Assembly (NCBI GenBank): GCA_938009755.1
Contig: CALLIL010000034.1
Location: 1 to 46,735 of the forward strand
Length of the DNA stretch: 46,735 nt
Origin: an uncultured Marinomonas sp.
GTDB taxonomy: Bacteria > Pseudomonadota > Gammaproteobacteria > Pseudomonadales > Marinomonadaceae
Reading direction: 5' to 3'
In this document: positions 1 to 8,925 of the stretch, piece after piece
Layout of the letters: each line of letters starts with the position of its first letter
Numbering within the stretch: the first letter of the stretch is position 1
Made by a program: the position numbers and the translations under genes
The notes under the pieces: generated by a model
Database searches by the model: none
What the model was told of the DNA's origin: nothing
The model's input: the letters and a program-made list of their open reading frames with translations, nothing else

Positions 1-27
1 GTACTGGTAACTTTTTAATCAACAAAA

Positions 28-58
28 AAAACGCTTGGCGTAAATCACCAAGCGTTTT
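28..58 (-). terminator. Intrinsic terminator after rpsI
   Basis: Inverted repeat AAACGCTTGG (29-38) and CCAAGCGTTT (48-57) with a 9-nt loop. On the minus strand the stem is followed by a run of about eight T (A-tract at 23-30 on the plus strand). It lies 23 nt past the rpsI stop codon, so it should end the rplM-rpsI transcript. Confidence 0.9.
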
Positions 59-80
59 AATCGTAACTCTAAGGCAAAAA

Positions 81-473
81 TTAACGCTTAGAGAACTGAG
101 GACGACGACGTGCTTTGCGTAGACCAACTTTCTTACGTTCAACTTCACGAGAATCTCGCGTTACGAAGCCTGCAGAACGTAGAGTACGACGTAGAGTCTC
201 ATCATATTGCATCAATGCACGTGTGATACCGTGACGGATCGCACCAGCTTGACCAGAGATACCACCACCTTTAACAGTGATGTAAACGTCAAATTTTTCA
301 GTTGCTTCAACAAGTTCAAGTGGCTGACGAACAACCATTTGAGCCGTTTTACGACCAAAGTATTGAGAAAGTGTACGGTTATTGATAACAAGGTTACCAG
401 AACCGGCTTTAAGGAAAACACGAGCGGTAGACGTTTTACGACGACCTGTACCGTAGTATTGAGTAGCTGACAT
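81..473 (-). CDS. rpsI: 30S ribosomal protein S9
   Basis: S9 of the small ribosomal subunit; its C-terminal tail reaches the P-site tRNA. The 130-residue length is that of gammaproteobacterial S9. Visible family signatures are the N-terminal [15 protein letters not shown], the central [19 protein letters not shown], and the basic C-terminus [12 protein letters not shown] with the terminal SKR intact. It starts at ATG 473, 14 nt after the rplM stop codon, in the usual rplM-rpsI order and presumably on one mRNA. A strong terminator follows immediately. Nothing is unusual in the protein. Identification is by recognised family sequence, not by search. Confidence 0.98.
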   Translation of the reverse strand: MSATQYYGTGRRKTSTARVFLKAGSGNLVINNRTLSQYFGRKTAQMVVRQPLELVEATEKFDVYITVKGGGISGQAGAIRHGITRALMQYDETLRRTLRSAGFVTRDSREVERKKVGLRKARRRPQFSKR

Positions 474-487
474 AATGTTCTTCCGTA

Positions 488-916
488 TTAAATGTTAAGT
501 TCTTGAGGCTGTTGAGCAGCATGTGGATGCTCAGTACCAGCGTACACTTTCATTTTCTTGTGCATTGCACGGCCCAAAGGACCTTTTGGCAACATACCTT
601 TAACGGCAAGTTCAAGAACACGCTCTGGAGCGTGATCAATCAGCTTCTCGAAATTCATAGAACGCAAGCCGCCTGGGTAACCAGTATGGCGGTAGTATTG
701 TTTCGCAGCAGCTTTATTACCTGTTACGTGAATTTTCTCAGCATTAACAACAACGATGTAATCGCCAGTATCAACATGTGGAGTGTATTCAGCTTTATGC
801 TTACCACGTAAACGGCGAGCAATTTCAGTAGCCAAGCGGCCTAGAGTTTTGCCTTCAGCATCAACCACGAACCAGTCGCGGCGAACTTCAGCAGGTTTAG
901 CTGTAAAAGTTTTCAT
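488..916 (-). CDS. rplM: 50S ribosomal protein L13
   Basis: L13 is an early-assembling protein of the large ribosomal subunit. The sequence matches the family throughout: [19 protein letters not shown] at the N-terminus, [38 protein letters not shown], and the hallmark [14 protein letters not shown]. The frame can open one codon earlier at a TTG, but I place the start at the following ATG (916). It gives the standard 142 residues beginning MKTFTAKP and has AAAGGG seven bases upstream. L13 is known in E. coli to repress its own operon through the mRNA leader; the leader here carries a perfect inverted repeat (970-999). Confidence 0.98.
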   Translation of the reverse strand: MKTFTAKPAEVRRDWFVVDAEGKTLGRLATEIARRLRGKHKAEYTPHVDTGDYIVVVNAEKIHVTGNKAAAKQYYRHTGYPGGLRSMNFEKLIDHAPERVLELAVKGMLPKGPLGRAMHKKMKVYAGTEHPHAAQQPQELNI

Positions 917-969
917 CAAAAAACCCTTTCAATACGCGTGTTCAAGACACGCTATACCTATTATTATTG

Positions 970-999
970 GTTTATTAAATATCGTAATATTTAATAAAC
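970..999 (-). promoter_or_regulatory. Inverted repeat in the rplM-rpsI leader
   Basis: Perfect 13-bp arms (970-982 and 987-999, GTTTATTAAATAT type) around a 4-nt loop CGTA. It lies 54-83 nt upstream of the rplM ATG and about 30 nt downstream of a minus-strand TATACT (1033-1028) that could be a -10 box; the matching -35 (TTTCTT, 1056-1051) is weak. An AT-rich hairpin in the L13/S9 leader could be an autoregulatory or RNA-stability element. The inverted repeat is certain, the role is inferred. The stretch 917-1068 holds no gene. Confidence 0.5.
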
Positions 1000-1068
1000 G
1001 TAAACTTACCTTTAAAAAGGCGAGCGAAGTATACAACAACTAAGCAGAATAAGAAAGCCCAAATACTG

Positions 1069-2169
1069 TTACGGTCTATGCTCAAGAGACAGGTATTCTT
1101 CAGATTGCATTTCTAATAAACGACTGACAGTACGATCGTATTCAAACGCTAACCTCGTTCCTGTGTATATTTCAGGGATAGCAACTTCAGCAGAGATAAT
1201 CACTTTCACATGTCGATCATAAAACTCATCAACCAAGTTAATGAAGCGACGTGCCAAGTCATCACGAGGGGCATCCATTTGAGGTAAATCAGAAATAATA
1301 ATCGTCGAATACAAACGCGCTATTTCAATATAATCAATCTGGCTACGTGGACCATCACACAATGCCGTCATATCGAACCAAGCCAAATCATCACAACTAC
1401 GAACCAGCTCTATTTGGCGCCCTTCTATTTCCACCGAACCACCCTGAACAATATGAGAAGCATCAGAAATAAGACTCATAAAGCGCTCATCTAATGCCGA
1501 TGCTGACTCGTCATTGAGAGGAAAATGATACAACTTAGCTTGCTTAAGCGTTCTCAAGCGGTAATCCACACCGCCATCCACATTCATGACTTTTGTGTAT
1601 TTATTCACTAAATCAATAGCTGGCAAAAAACGCGCTCTTTGCAAACCGTTTTTGTATAAACCATCAGGCTCAATATTTGACGTGGCGACCAGTGTCGTAC
1701 CATTTTCAAACAACACTTCTAATAAACCAGCCAATATCATGGCATCGGTTATGTCTGTGACAAAGAATTCATCAAAGCATAAAACTTGAGCCTTAGAGGA
1801 AATTTCTTTACCAACAATCTCCAGTGGGTTTTTCACATCATTGAGCTTACGCAGCTCTTGATGAACCATTTGCATAAAGCGATGGAAATGCAGACGCATT
1901 TTCTTATCGGTCGGCAAGCAATCAAAAAACGTATCCATAAGGTAAGTCTTTCCTCGACCTACACCGCCCCAAAAATATAAGCCCTGTTGAACCGTCGGCG
2001 ACTTCTTTTTAAGAAACTTGTTAAAGAAGCCACCAGAGCCGGAATCAGGCTGATTTGCGACCAAACGATCAAACAAATCTTGTAGAGCCTCTACTGCTTC
2101 TTCCTGCGCAGGGTCATAATTAAAATCTTCTCGGGTTAAATCTTGCTTATAACGTGTAATCGGGGTCAT
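1069..2169 (-). CDS. zapE: Cell division AAA+-like ATPase ZapE (AFG1/YhcM family)
   Basis: ZapE is a cytoplasmic P-loop ATPase that joins the FtsZ ring late in division and under low oxygen. With the start used here the protein has 366 residues, normal for the family. It shows Walker A GGVGRGKT (about 68-75), Walker B FDEFFVTD (about 132-139), and family motifs HFHRFM and LVATSNIEPDGLYKNGLQR. The frame extends 19 codons further to a TTG at 2226, but I prefer ATG 2169: it has an AAAGAG ribosome site, and MTPITRYKQDL matches family N-termini. It lies upstream of rplM on the same strand, separated by 152 nt with a probable own rplM promoter, and is divergent from zapG. Confidence 0.93.
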   Translation of the reverse strand: MTPITRYKQDLTREDFNYDPAQEEAVEALQDLFDRLVANQPDSGSGGFFNKFLKKKSPTVQQGLYFWGGVGRGKTYLMDTFFDCLPTDKKMRLHFHRFMQMVHQELRKLNDVKNPLEIVGKEISSKAQVLCFDEFFVTDITDAMILAGLLEVLFENGTTLVATSNIEPDGLYKNGLQRARFLPAIDLVNKYTKVMNVDGGVDYRLRTLKQAKLYHFPLNDESASALDERFMSLISDASHIVQGGSVEIEGRQIELVRSCDDLAWFDMTALCDGPRSQIDYIEIARLYSTIIISDLPQMDAPRDDLARRFINLVDEFYDRHVKVIISAEVAIPEIYTGTRLAFEYDRTVSRLLEMQSEEYLSLEHRP

Positions 2170-2266
2170 TGTCGCTCTTTCGTCAAAATAAATGAATTCC
2201 ATGCATTCTATCAAATTGCCTATCAAACAACACCCATCACGCTATGATCCCCTATAAGGTTTCAGC

Positions 2267-2272
2267 TATAAT
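2267..2272 (+). promoter_or_regulatory. Probable -10 box of the zapG-like gene
   Basis: A perfect TATAAT lies 27 nt upstream of ATG 2299 in the 129-nt gap between divergent zapE and the zapG-like gene. No good -35 hexamer is visible at 16-18 nt spacing. It is supported only by the -10 match and position. Confidence 0.4.
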
Positions 2273-2298
2273 ATAAAAACGATTTTTTGGAGAAAGAC

Positions 2299-2748
2299 AT
2301 GAACCTAGAAGAATTTGATATCATTATATTTATTACAGGCATCATTTTTGGCTGCCTTGCGACTTCAGTATTTAAAAATGCAGCAGCAAAAAAAGCCCGC
2401 AACGATAACACCAGCACAGAAGAAACTCTCACGCTCAAATCACTGCAAGCAGAACTAAACAACAGACAAACCATTATAGATTCATTGTTTATAAACAGTA
2501 ATGAGCAATTGGTCATCATTGAAAAACGATTATCGAATTTACGGAACGCACTGTCTGAAAGCTCACAACAATTAAGCAGTGTTAATATTGAAAGCAGCGA
2601 TAAAGACGAAGCAGAAAGTTCAATAGATACCGTGACACCACCAAGAGACTACGCGCCAAAAACAGCGAAAGAGCCAGGAATGTTAAGTGAATCATTTGGC
2701 TTAGACGGAAAAACACCAGAAGTAGAAGAACCTAAACGCAGCCTATAA
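2299..2748 (+). CDS. zapG: ZapG-like (YhcB/DUF1043) inner-membrane protein
   Basis: 149-residue protein with one N-terminal membrane helix (IIIFITGIIFGCLATSVF, about 7-24), then a charged, probably coiled-coil cytoplasmic region with LQAELNNRQTIIDSLF and NSNEQLVIIEKRLSNLRNAL. The C-terminus is low-complexity, acidic and proline-containing. This is the layout of ZapG/YhcB, which helps coordinate division and envelope synthesis; that gene is commonly divergent from zapE, as here. I place the start at ATG 2299, preceded by GGAG six bases upstream, not at the TTG 12 nt earlier that overlaps this ribosome site. A bidirectional terminator follows. The family call rests on topology and synteny more than on residue identity. 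Confidence 0.72.
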   Translation: MNLEEFDIIIFITGIIFGCLATSVFKNAAAKKARNDNTSTEETLTLKSLQAELNNRQTIIDSLFINSNEQLVIIEKRLSNLRNALSESSQQLSSVNIESSDKDEAESSIDTVTPPRDYAPKTAKEPGMLSESFGLDGKTPEVEEPKRSL

Positions 2749-2794
2749 ACCGACATTTTTAAGCTTAAACACTGAGTTTCAAGCTAGGCAAAAT

Positions 2795-2827
2795 AAAAAA
2801 CGGACATTATCACAATGTCCGTTTTTT
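2795..2827. terminator. Bidirectional terminator between zapG-like and nif3-like genes
   Basis: Stem AACGGACATT / AATGTCCGTT with a 5-nt loop (2809-2813), flanked by A-tract and T-tract on the two sides. It can end both convergent genes, the plus-strand zapG-like gene and the minus-strand nif3-like gene at 2840. Confidence 0.92.
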
Positions 2828-2839
2828 TATTTCACTAAA

Positions 2840-3601
2840 TTAAGCTGGGTTATCAATATCAATGAACAAAACTTCCAAACCATATTCATCCGATAAAAAT
2901 CGTGCAATAGATTGCGCCCCAAAACGCTCTGTCGCGTGATGACCCGCCGCCACAAAATGAACATTCATTTCTCTGGCGACATGAATCGTTTGCTCTGAGA
3001 CTTCACCCGTTATAAAAACATCAGCCTTCGCTAACACGGCCTGCTCAATATAACCTTGCGCACCACCCGTACACAGCGCCACTCGCTTTATAGGCTGATC
3101 ATTCACAGATTCAAACAACACCTCGCGACCGACAGCTTCTTCAATTATATTTTTCAACTCAACAGAAGAGACCGCTTCTGGCAATTCACCTACCAAACCA
3201 ATGGATTCTTCTAGCTTTGCGCCATCTTGCAAGCCTTCTCGCTCAATCAAACCAATAGCATCGGCTAAGCCTGCATTATTCCCCAAAGTAGGATGTGCAT
3301 CCAACGGTAGATGATAACCATACAAATTAATATCATGCTTAATCAAAGCGGATATTCTTCTATATTTCATACCTGTAATTTCAGGTTTCTCATTCTTCCA
3401 AAAATAACCATGGTGCACAAAAATAGCGTCTGCCTCATAAGTAATAGCAGCATCAATAAGCTTCTGACAGGCAGTAACACCTGTTACTACTCGCTTAATT
3501 TCTTTTTTTCCTTCCACCTGCAACCCATTGGGCGCATAATCTTTAAAACGATGCGGGCTCAACGTTTGATTGAGTATTAATTCAAATTCACTGCGTAACA
3601 A
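2840..3601 (-). CDS. Nif3-like dinuclear metal centre protein (YbgI family)
   Basis: 253-residue member of the Nif3/YbgI/DUF34 family, cytoplasmic proteins that bind two metal ions. Many are annotated as GTP cyclohydrolase 1 type 2, but the cellular role is not settled. Visible features are YAPNGLQVEG near the N-terminus, metal-ligand motifs FVHHGYFW and YHLPLDAHPTLGNN, and the C-terminal AAGHHATERFGAQ carrying the remaining His/Glu ligands. The start is a TTG at 3601 with AAGGAG five bases upstream. It is divergent from the protease gene at 3620 with only 18 nt between the start codons, so the two promoters must lie inside each other's coding or leader sequence. Confidence 0.9.
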   Translation of the reverse strand: MLRSEFELILNQTLSPHRFKDYAPNGLQVEGKKEIKRVVTGVTACQKLIDAAITYEADAIFVHHGYFWKNEKPEITGMKYRRISALIKHDINLYGYHLPLDAHPTLGNNAGLADAIGLIEREGLQDGAKLEESIGLVGELPEAVSSVELKNIIEEAVGREVLFESVNDQPIKRVALCTGGAQGYIEQAVLAKADVFITGEVSEQTIHVAREMNVHFVAAGHHATERFGAQSIARFLSDEYGLEVLFIDIDNPA

Positions 3602-3619
3602 AGCAACTCCTTAATTTCT

Positions 3620-4672
3620 ATGAACCAAAAAACTCACTGGACTCCAATCATTATCTCTATTCTGGCTGGCGCTTGTATAGGCCTAACCACACTCCTTATA
3701 CAAGAAAAGCAGAAAACCTCTCGTTTTAGTTACGCCGCATCTGTACAGATCGCGACACCGTCCGTCGTAAACATATATACACAAATAGCTCAAAACGCTC
3801 TCACACAAGAATCCAACCAACCTTCTAAAAGCATTAATTTGGGTTCAGGCGTTATCACAACAAAAAACGGCTTCATTCTTACCAACCATCACGTCATTCA
3901 AAACGCCAAGAGCATCATAGTCGCCTTAAACGATGAAAGACGCGTGAGCGCAGAAATTATTGGCTCAGACCCCGCAACAGATTTGGCCGTTTTAAAAGTT
4001 GACCTAGAGGATCTGCCAAATATAAAAATAGGCAGCAGCAATCAGGTTGCGATTGGTGATCAAATTCTCGCAATAGGAAATCCATTCGGCATTGGCCAAA
4101 CAGTGACGGCAGGCATTATTAGCGCAAAAGGTCGAAACAGCATAGGCATTAATGCCTATGAAAATTTTTTACAAACCGATGCCGCCATAAACCCCGGCAA
4201 CTCAGGCGGCGCCGTTGTTAATTTAAAAGGCGAGCTCATCGGTATCAGCTCTGCCATTTATTCCAGCTCTGGCGGATCCCAAGGCATTGGCTTTGCAACA
4301 CCAATAGATGATGCCATTAAAGTCATGACAGACATCATAAAACATGGAGAAGTGGTTCGCGGGTATTTAGGAATGGAAGCACAAAAAATAACCCCCGCAT
4401 TAGCATCTAGCTTATCTCTTACTATTAATCATGGCATATTAGTAAGCGACATAAGTGAAGAAAGCCCTGCAGCAAAAGCAGGCATTGAAGTTGGCGACAT
4501 TATCGTAAAAATAAACAACAAGCCTAGCGAAGATCCTTTTCGAGTAAAGCGCCTCATAACAGCACTGAAACCGGGGACACACATTTCGCTACATGGAATT
4601 CGAGGGCAACAGTCTTACCAAGCCGACATCAAACTCGAAAAACAACCAACAATGCAAAAAGCAAGTCATTAA
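3620..4672 (+). CDS. degS: DegS/AlgW-type periplasmic serine protease
   Basis: 350-residue HtrA-family protease with an N-terminal membrane anchor (about 9-27). The trypsin-like domain has its catalytic triad visible: His91 in TNHHV, Asp121 in TDLAVLK, Ser195 in NPGNSGGA. A single PDZ domain (about 245-340) follows. One PDZ and a membrane anchor fit DegS (AlgW in Pseudomonas), which cleaves the anti-sigma factor RseA/MucA after sensing misfolded outer-membrane proteins; DegP/DegQ normally have two PDZ domains. No strong ribosome site precedes ATG 3620. The downstream neighbour is convergent after 15 nt, with no terminator seen. No rseA/mucA is in the window, so the substrate is inferred from the family. 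Confidence 0.93.
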   Translation: MNQKTHWTPIIISILAGACIGLTTLLIQEKQKTSRFSYAASVQIATPSVVNIYTQIAQNALTQESNQPSKSINLGSGVITTKNGFILTNHHVIQNAKSIIVALNDERRVSAEIIGSDPATDLAVLKVDLEDLPNIKIGSSNQVAIGDQILAIGNPFGIGQTVTAGIISAKGRNSIGINAYENFLQTDAAINPGNSGGAVVNLKGELIGISSAIYSSSGGSQGIGFATPIDDAIKVMTDIIKHGEVVRGYLGMEAQKITPALASSLSLTINHGILVSDISEESPAAKAGIEVGDIIVKINNKPSEDPFRVKRLITALKPGTHISLHGIRGQQSYQADIKLEKQPTMQKASH

Positions 4673-4687
4673 GCCATCTAACGCTTA

Positions 4688-5227
4688 TTATTCTGACAGT
4701 TCTTTAAGCCTTTGAAGACTCTTTTCGAAGTTCCCACCCGCTATATCATTGGCGAAAAAAGCAAGATATGGCCCTAACAACCCAGCACTCAACTGCCCCT
4801 CAATGGTCCAAGTAACCAAAGTAGCTCCTTGTTTGTCTTGCAGAGAGATGGCATTTTGCACCAAGTTTAAGTCTTGCTTAGGCTGAACGGTAAAACGAAA
4901 AGAGTCATTATTAATAGACTTGATCTGCAAGACACCTGAATCATCAGAGTCATTGTAAGACAATCCGATCGAATCGCCCTCTTGAAGCACGCCATCAAAC
5001 GAATTTACTTGGCCGTTTTGGACAAACATCCATTTCGTCAGAAATTCGCCATCAAACATGAGGCCAGAAAGGTCACTTTTAGGCACTGAAATACTAACAC
5101 TACGTTCAACTTTATACTCAGAAGGCAAAAACACACCCACTGCAACCAAGGTCAAAATAACCAAAGCTGCAATGCGTGTCACTTTTCGCAACTGATAAAG
5201 TGCTGCAGGATGTGCATTAGATGACAC
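4688..5227 (-). CDS. Membrane-anchored SRPBCC (START-like) protein
   Basis: 179 residues: a short cytoplasmic N-terminus, one membrane helix (IAALVILTLVAVGVFLPS, about 19-36), then a domain resembling the SRPBCC/polyketide-cyclase fold. The evidence for that fold is VERSVSISVPKSDL near its start, a mid-region of alternating strands, LVTWTIEGQL, and a C-terminal helix GGNFEKSLQRLKEL. Such domains bind hydrophobic ligands; the ligand is unknown. It starts at GTG 5227 with AAGGA upstream, 2 nt past the hisD stop codon, so it is the last gene of the ibaG-murA-hisG-hisD operon. In Pseudomonas hisC occupies this place (from memory). No link to histidine synthesis can be shown. Confidence 0.65.
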   Translation of the reverse strand: MSSNAHPAALYQLRKVTRIAALVILTLVAVGVFLPSEYKVERSVSISVPKSDLSGLMFDGEFLTKWMFVQNGQVNSFDGVLQEGDSIGLSYNDSDDSGVLQIKSINNDSFRFTVQPKQDLNLVQNAISLQDKQGATLVTWTIEGQLSAGLLGPYLAFFANDIAGGNFEKSLQRLKELSE

Positions 5228-5229
5228 GA

Positions 5230-6540
5230 TTAGTCATCCTTCAAAATACGATATTCTGCAGACATTGCATGCGCTTCTAATGACTCCCCACGAGCCAAAG
5301 GAGAGGCAATTTTAGCCAAATCACTTGCCCCTTCTGGTGAGCAGTAAATCATTGAACTGCGCTTTTGGAAATCATAAACCCCCAGCGGCGATGAGAACCT
5401 TGCGGTACCAGACGTCGGCAAAACATGGTTTGGTCCAGCGCAATAATCACCTAATGCCTCAGGCGTATGACGCCCCATAAAAATAGCACCCGCATGTCGA
5501 ATTTTTTCAGCCCATTTTTCAGGCTCATCAACAGACAATTCAAGGTGCTCTGCTGCAACAACATTAGCAATATCCATTGCTTCATCCATATCTTGAACAT
5601 GAATAAGTGCACCACGCTCCTCTAAGGACACCTTAATAATGTCTTTTCGGCTTTGATTATCTATCAAACGCTCCATCGACGCCTTGACGCTCTTAATAAA
5701 ACTTAAATCTGGAGAGATCAAAATAGATTGAGCATCTTCATCATGCTCAGCTTGTGAAAACAAATCCATCGCAATCCAATCAGGATCCGTTTTACCATCA
5801 CAAACAACAAGGATTTCTGAAGGTCCAGCAATCATGTCAATACCAACAGCGCCAAACACCATACGCTTTGCTGTCGCCACATAAATATTTCCTGGGCCGA
5901 CAATTTTATCGACTTTAGGGATTGTTTCAGTTCCATAAGCTAGGGCTGCGACCGCTTGAGCGCCACCAATAGTAAAGACACGATCTACACCAGCAATATA
6001 AGCTGCAGCTAAAACGATGTCATTCACAAAACCGTCTGGCGTTGGCACAACCATGATAATCTCACCAACTCCTGCCACTTTAGCCGGCATTACATTCATC
6101 AATACTGAAGATGGATAAGCCGCCTTACCGCCAGGAACGTAGACACCAACGCGATCCAGCGGTGTCACTTTTTGCCCCAGTACGGTTCCGCTGTCTTCCT
6201 GATACTGCCAAGACGGTTGTTTTTGGCGTTCATGGTAATCATAAACACGCTTTGCTGCGGCTTCTAGACTATCAACAAGCTCTGAACTGACACGCATCTT
6301 TGCCTTTGCCATTTCATCACGAGAGATTTCTAGCTCTGACGCCGACTGAACTTGCCGGCGATCAAAACGGTTTGTAAACTCAACAACGGCACTGTTGCCT
6401 TCAGAACGTACGCGCTCCACAATATCAATGACAGCTTTTTGCACACCAGCGTCAGAAACAGAATCCCACGCAAGTAAGGCATCCAATTCCTTACGAAAGC
6501 CATCAACACTAGACGAAAACTCTCGAATGTTAAGGTTCAA
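5230..6540 (-). CDS. hisD: Histidinol dehydrogenase
   Basis: Catalyses the last two oxidation steps of histidine biosynthesis (L-histidinol to L-histidine, two NAD+), a zinc-dependent cytoplasmic homodimer. The 436 residues match the family length. Motifs include [53 protein letters not shown], zinc-site sequence [10 protein letters not shown], and the C-terminal [18 protein letters not shown]. The start is TTG 6540, directly abutting the hisG stop codon; GAGGG seven bases upstream within hisG supports it, and MNLNIREF aligns with family N-termini (usually M-LNIR). Downstream is the SRPBCC gene instead of hisC. Confidence 0.97.
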   Translation of the reverse strand: MNLNIREFSSSVDGFRKELDALLAWDSVSDAGVQKAVIDIVERVRSEGNSAVVEFTNRFDRRQVQSASELEISRDEMAKAKMRVSSELVDSLEAAAKRVYDYHERQKQPSWQYQEDSGTVLGQKVTPLDRVGVYVPGGKAAYPSSVLMNVMPAKVAGVGEIIMVVPTPDGFVNDIVLAAAYIAGVDRVFTIGGAQAVAALAYGTETIPKVDKIVGPGNIYVATAKRMVFGAVGIDMIAGPSEILVVCDGKTDPDWIAMDLFSQAEHDEDAQSILISPDLSFIKSVKASMERLIDNQSRKDIIKVSLEERGALIHVQDMDEAMDIANVVAAEHLELSVDEPEKWAEKIRHAGAIFMGRHTPEALGDYCAGPNHVLPTSGTARFSSPLGVYDFQKRSSMIYCSPEGASDLAKIASPLARGESLEAHAMSAEYRILKDD

Positions 6541-7185
6541 TTATTTACCCTCATTATCTTCTACGGCATTTCTAATCATTTCCAGGATAGGCTCTATTTC
6601 TGAATATTTGGTTTTATAAGCCGCTTTATTTACTACCAATCGAGTACTAATTGGTGCAATTAACTCACGAGCCTCTAAACCATTTGCCTTTAAAGTATTT
6701 CCTGTATCAACGATATCAACAATTAAATCAGCCAACCCCATGATAGGCGCTAGCTCCATTGCACCGTACAACTTAATGACATCCGCTTGGATGCCTTGCT
6801 CAGCAAAATATGCTTTCGCCGTTTTGGAAAATTTAGACGCTACTTTCAAACGACGGTCAGGCAACGCCTGACCAACAACGCCAGCCGTCATTAAGCGACA
6901 TTTAGAAATTTTAAGATCCAACAGCTCATAAAGGTTTTTTGTGGACGCTTCCATTAAAACGTCCTTACCTGCAACACCAAAATCGGCTACACCATGTTCA
7001 ACATAAGTAGGAACATCCGTCGCTCTTAAAATCACTAATTTAATATGGTCATGATTTGTGTCGAAAATCAGCTTACGACTTTTACTAATATCTTCCGCTG
7101 GAACAATATTCGCCTTTTCTAAAAGCGGTAAAGTTTCCCCTAGAATGCGCCCTTTCGACAGCGCAATCGTTAACGTTTTGCTCAT
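6541..7185 (-). CDS. hisG: ATP phosphoribosyltransferase, short form
   Basis: First and committed enzyme of histidine synthesis: ATP plus PRPP gives phosphoribosyl-ATP. At 214 residues this is the short form (HisGS), which lacks the C-terminal regulatory domain of the ~300-residue enterobacterial enzyme. It normally works with the HisRS-like partner HisZ for activity and feedback; no hisZ is in the window. Recognisable stretches are [37 protein letters not shown], and the PRPP loop [17 protein letters not shown]. It starts at ATG 7185, one base after the murA stop codon; hisD follows with no gap. Order murA-hisG-hisD is shared with pseudomonads. Confidence 0.97.
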   Translation of the reverse strand: MSKTLTIALSKGRILGETLPLLEKANIVPAEDISKSRKLIFDTNHDHIKLVILRATDVPTYVEHGVADFGVAGKDVLMEASTKNLYELLDLKISKCRLMTAGVVGQALPDRRLKVASKFSKTAKAYFAEQGIQADVIKLYGAMELAPIMGLADLIVDIVDTGNTLKANGLEARELIAPISTRLVVNKAAYKTKYSEIEPILEMIRNAVEDNEGK

Positions 7186-7186
7186 C

Positions 7187-8461
<1,275 letters not shown>

Positions 8462-8476
8462 TTATCATTTATTGCT

Positions 8477-8713
8477 TCACAGCGAATTTTTTTGTTCTGG
8501 CGTATAGGTTTTCATGGTGACCGCATGAATTGCACCACTGGCAATGGCATCTTGAAGATGTGAATACACAAGTTGCTGCCTTTTAACAGTTGATAGCCCT
8601 TCAAATATCGCGGCAACCACGGTTACCTGAAAGTTACACCCTTCTCCCTCCGCAATCACATCACTTTGCGGTATGGAAGACTCTAAAAGCGCTTTGACTT
8701 CACTCGCGTTCAC
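8477..8713 (-). CDS. ibaG: BolA-family protein IbaG
   Basis: 78-residue BolA-like protein of the IbaG (YrbA) branch, a partner of monothiol glutaredoxins in Fe-S handling and acid stress. Family features are EGEGCNFQVTVVAAIFEGLS, the helix VKRQQLVYSHLQDAI, and IHAVTMKTYTPEQ at the C-terminus. The frame extends to a TTG at 8731, but I choose GTG 8713 because TGGAG lies five bases upstream and the family begins close to this point. It heads the murA-hisG-hisD operon. The 212-nt gap to mlaC holds the mla terminator (8862-8893) and probably this operon's promoter; a minus-strand TAGAAT at 8752-8747 is a weak -10 candidate. No mlaB reading frame is visible there. Confidence 0.9.
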   Translation of the reverse strand: MNASEVKALLESSIPQSDVIAEGEGCNFQVTVVAAIFEGLSTVKRQQLVYSHLQDAIASGAIHAVTMKTYTPEQKNSL

Positions 8714-8861
8714 AATAACTCCAATAAACAATTTAAATTTTTCTGTATTCTACATGACTAATACAAACTACTTAACACTTTCGCACGCAACTCTGCCGAA
8801 AAAACATAGGTTTTCCAATATTTTACCCATACTTAACAAACCGAACACCCAAAAACGCAAA

Positions 8862-8893
8862 AATCCGAAGCCACTTTTCAGTGAGTTCAGATT
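8862..8893. terminator. Terminator of the mla operon
   Basis: 14-bp stem (8862-8875 with 8880-8893, including G-T pairs) around a 4-nt loop. On the minus strand it is followed by TTTTTGCGTTTTT. It lies 33 nt past the mlaC stop codon and separates mlaFEDC from ibaG-murA. The plus-strand side also has a T-tract, but no plus-strand gene ends here. Confidence 0.85.
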
Positions 8894-8925
8894 TTTTTAC
8901 AACCTAAGGATTCCCGGTAATATAA

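Noticed and set aside
207-470. Open frame on the plus strand across rpsI
   Set aside because: It is antisense to a clearly identified ribosomal protein gene and has no family character or ribosome site; it is a shadow of rpsI.
2170-2226. Longer ZapE with 19 extra N-terminal residues
   Set aside because: Needs a TTG start without ribosome site; the extra residues do not match family N-termini, and ATG 2169 has a usable AAAGAG.
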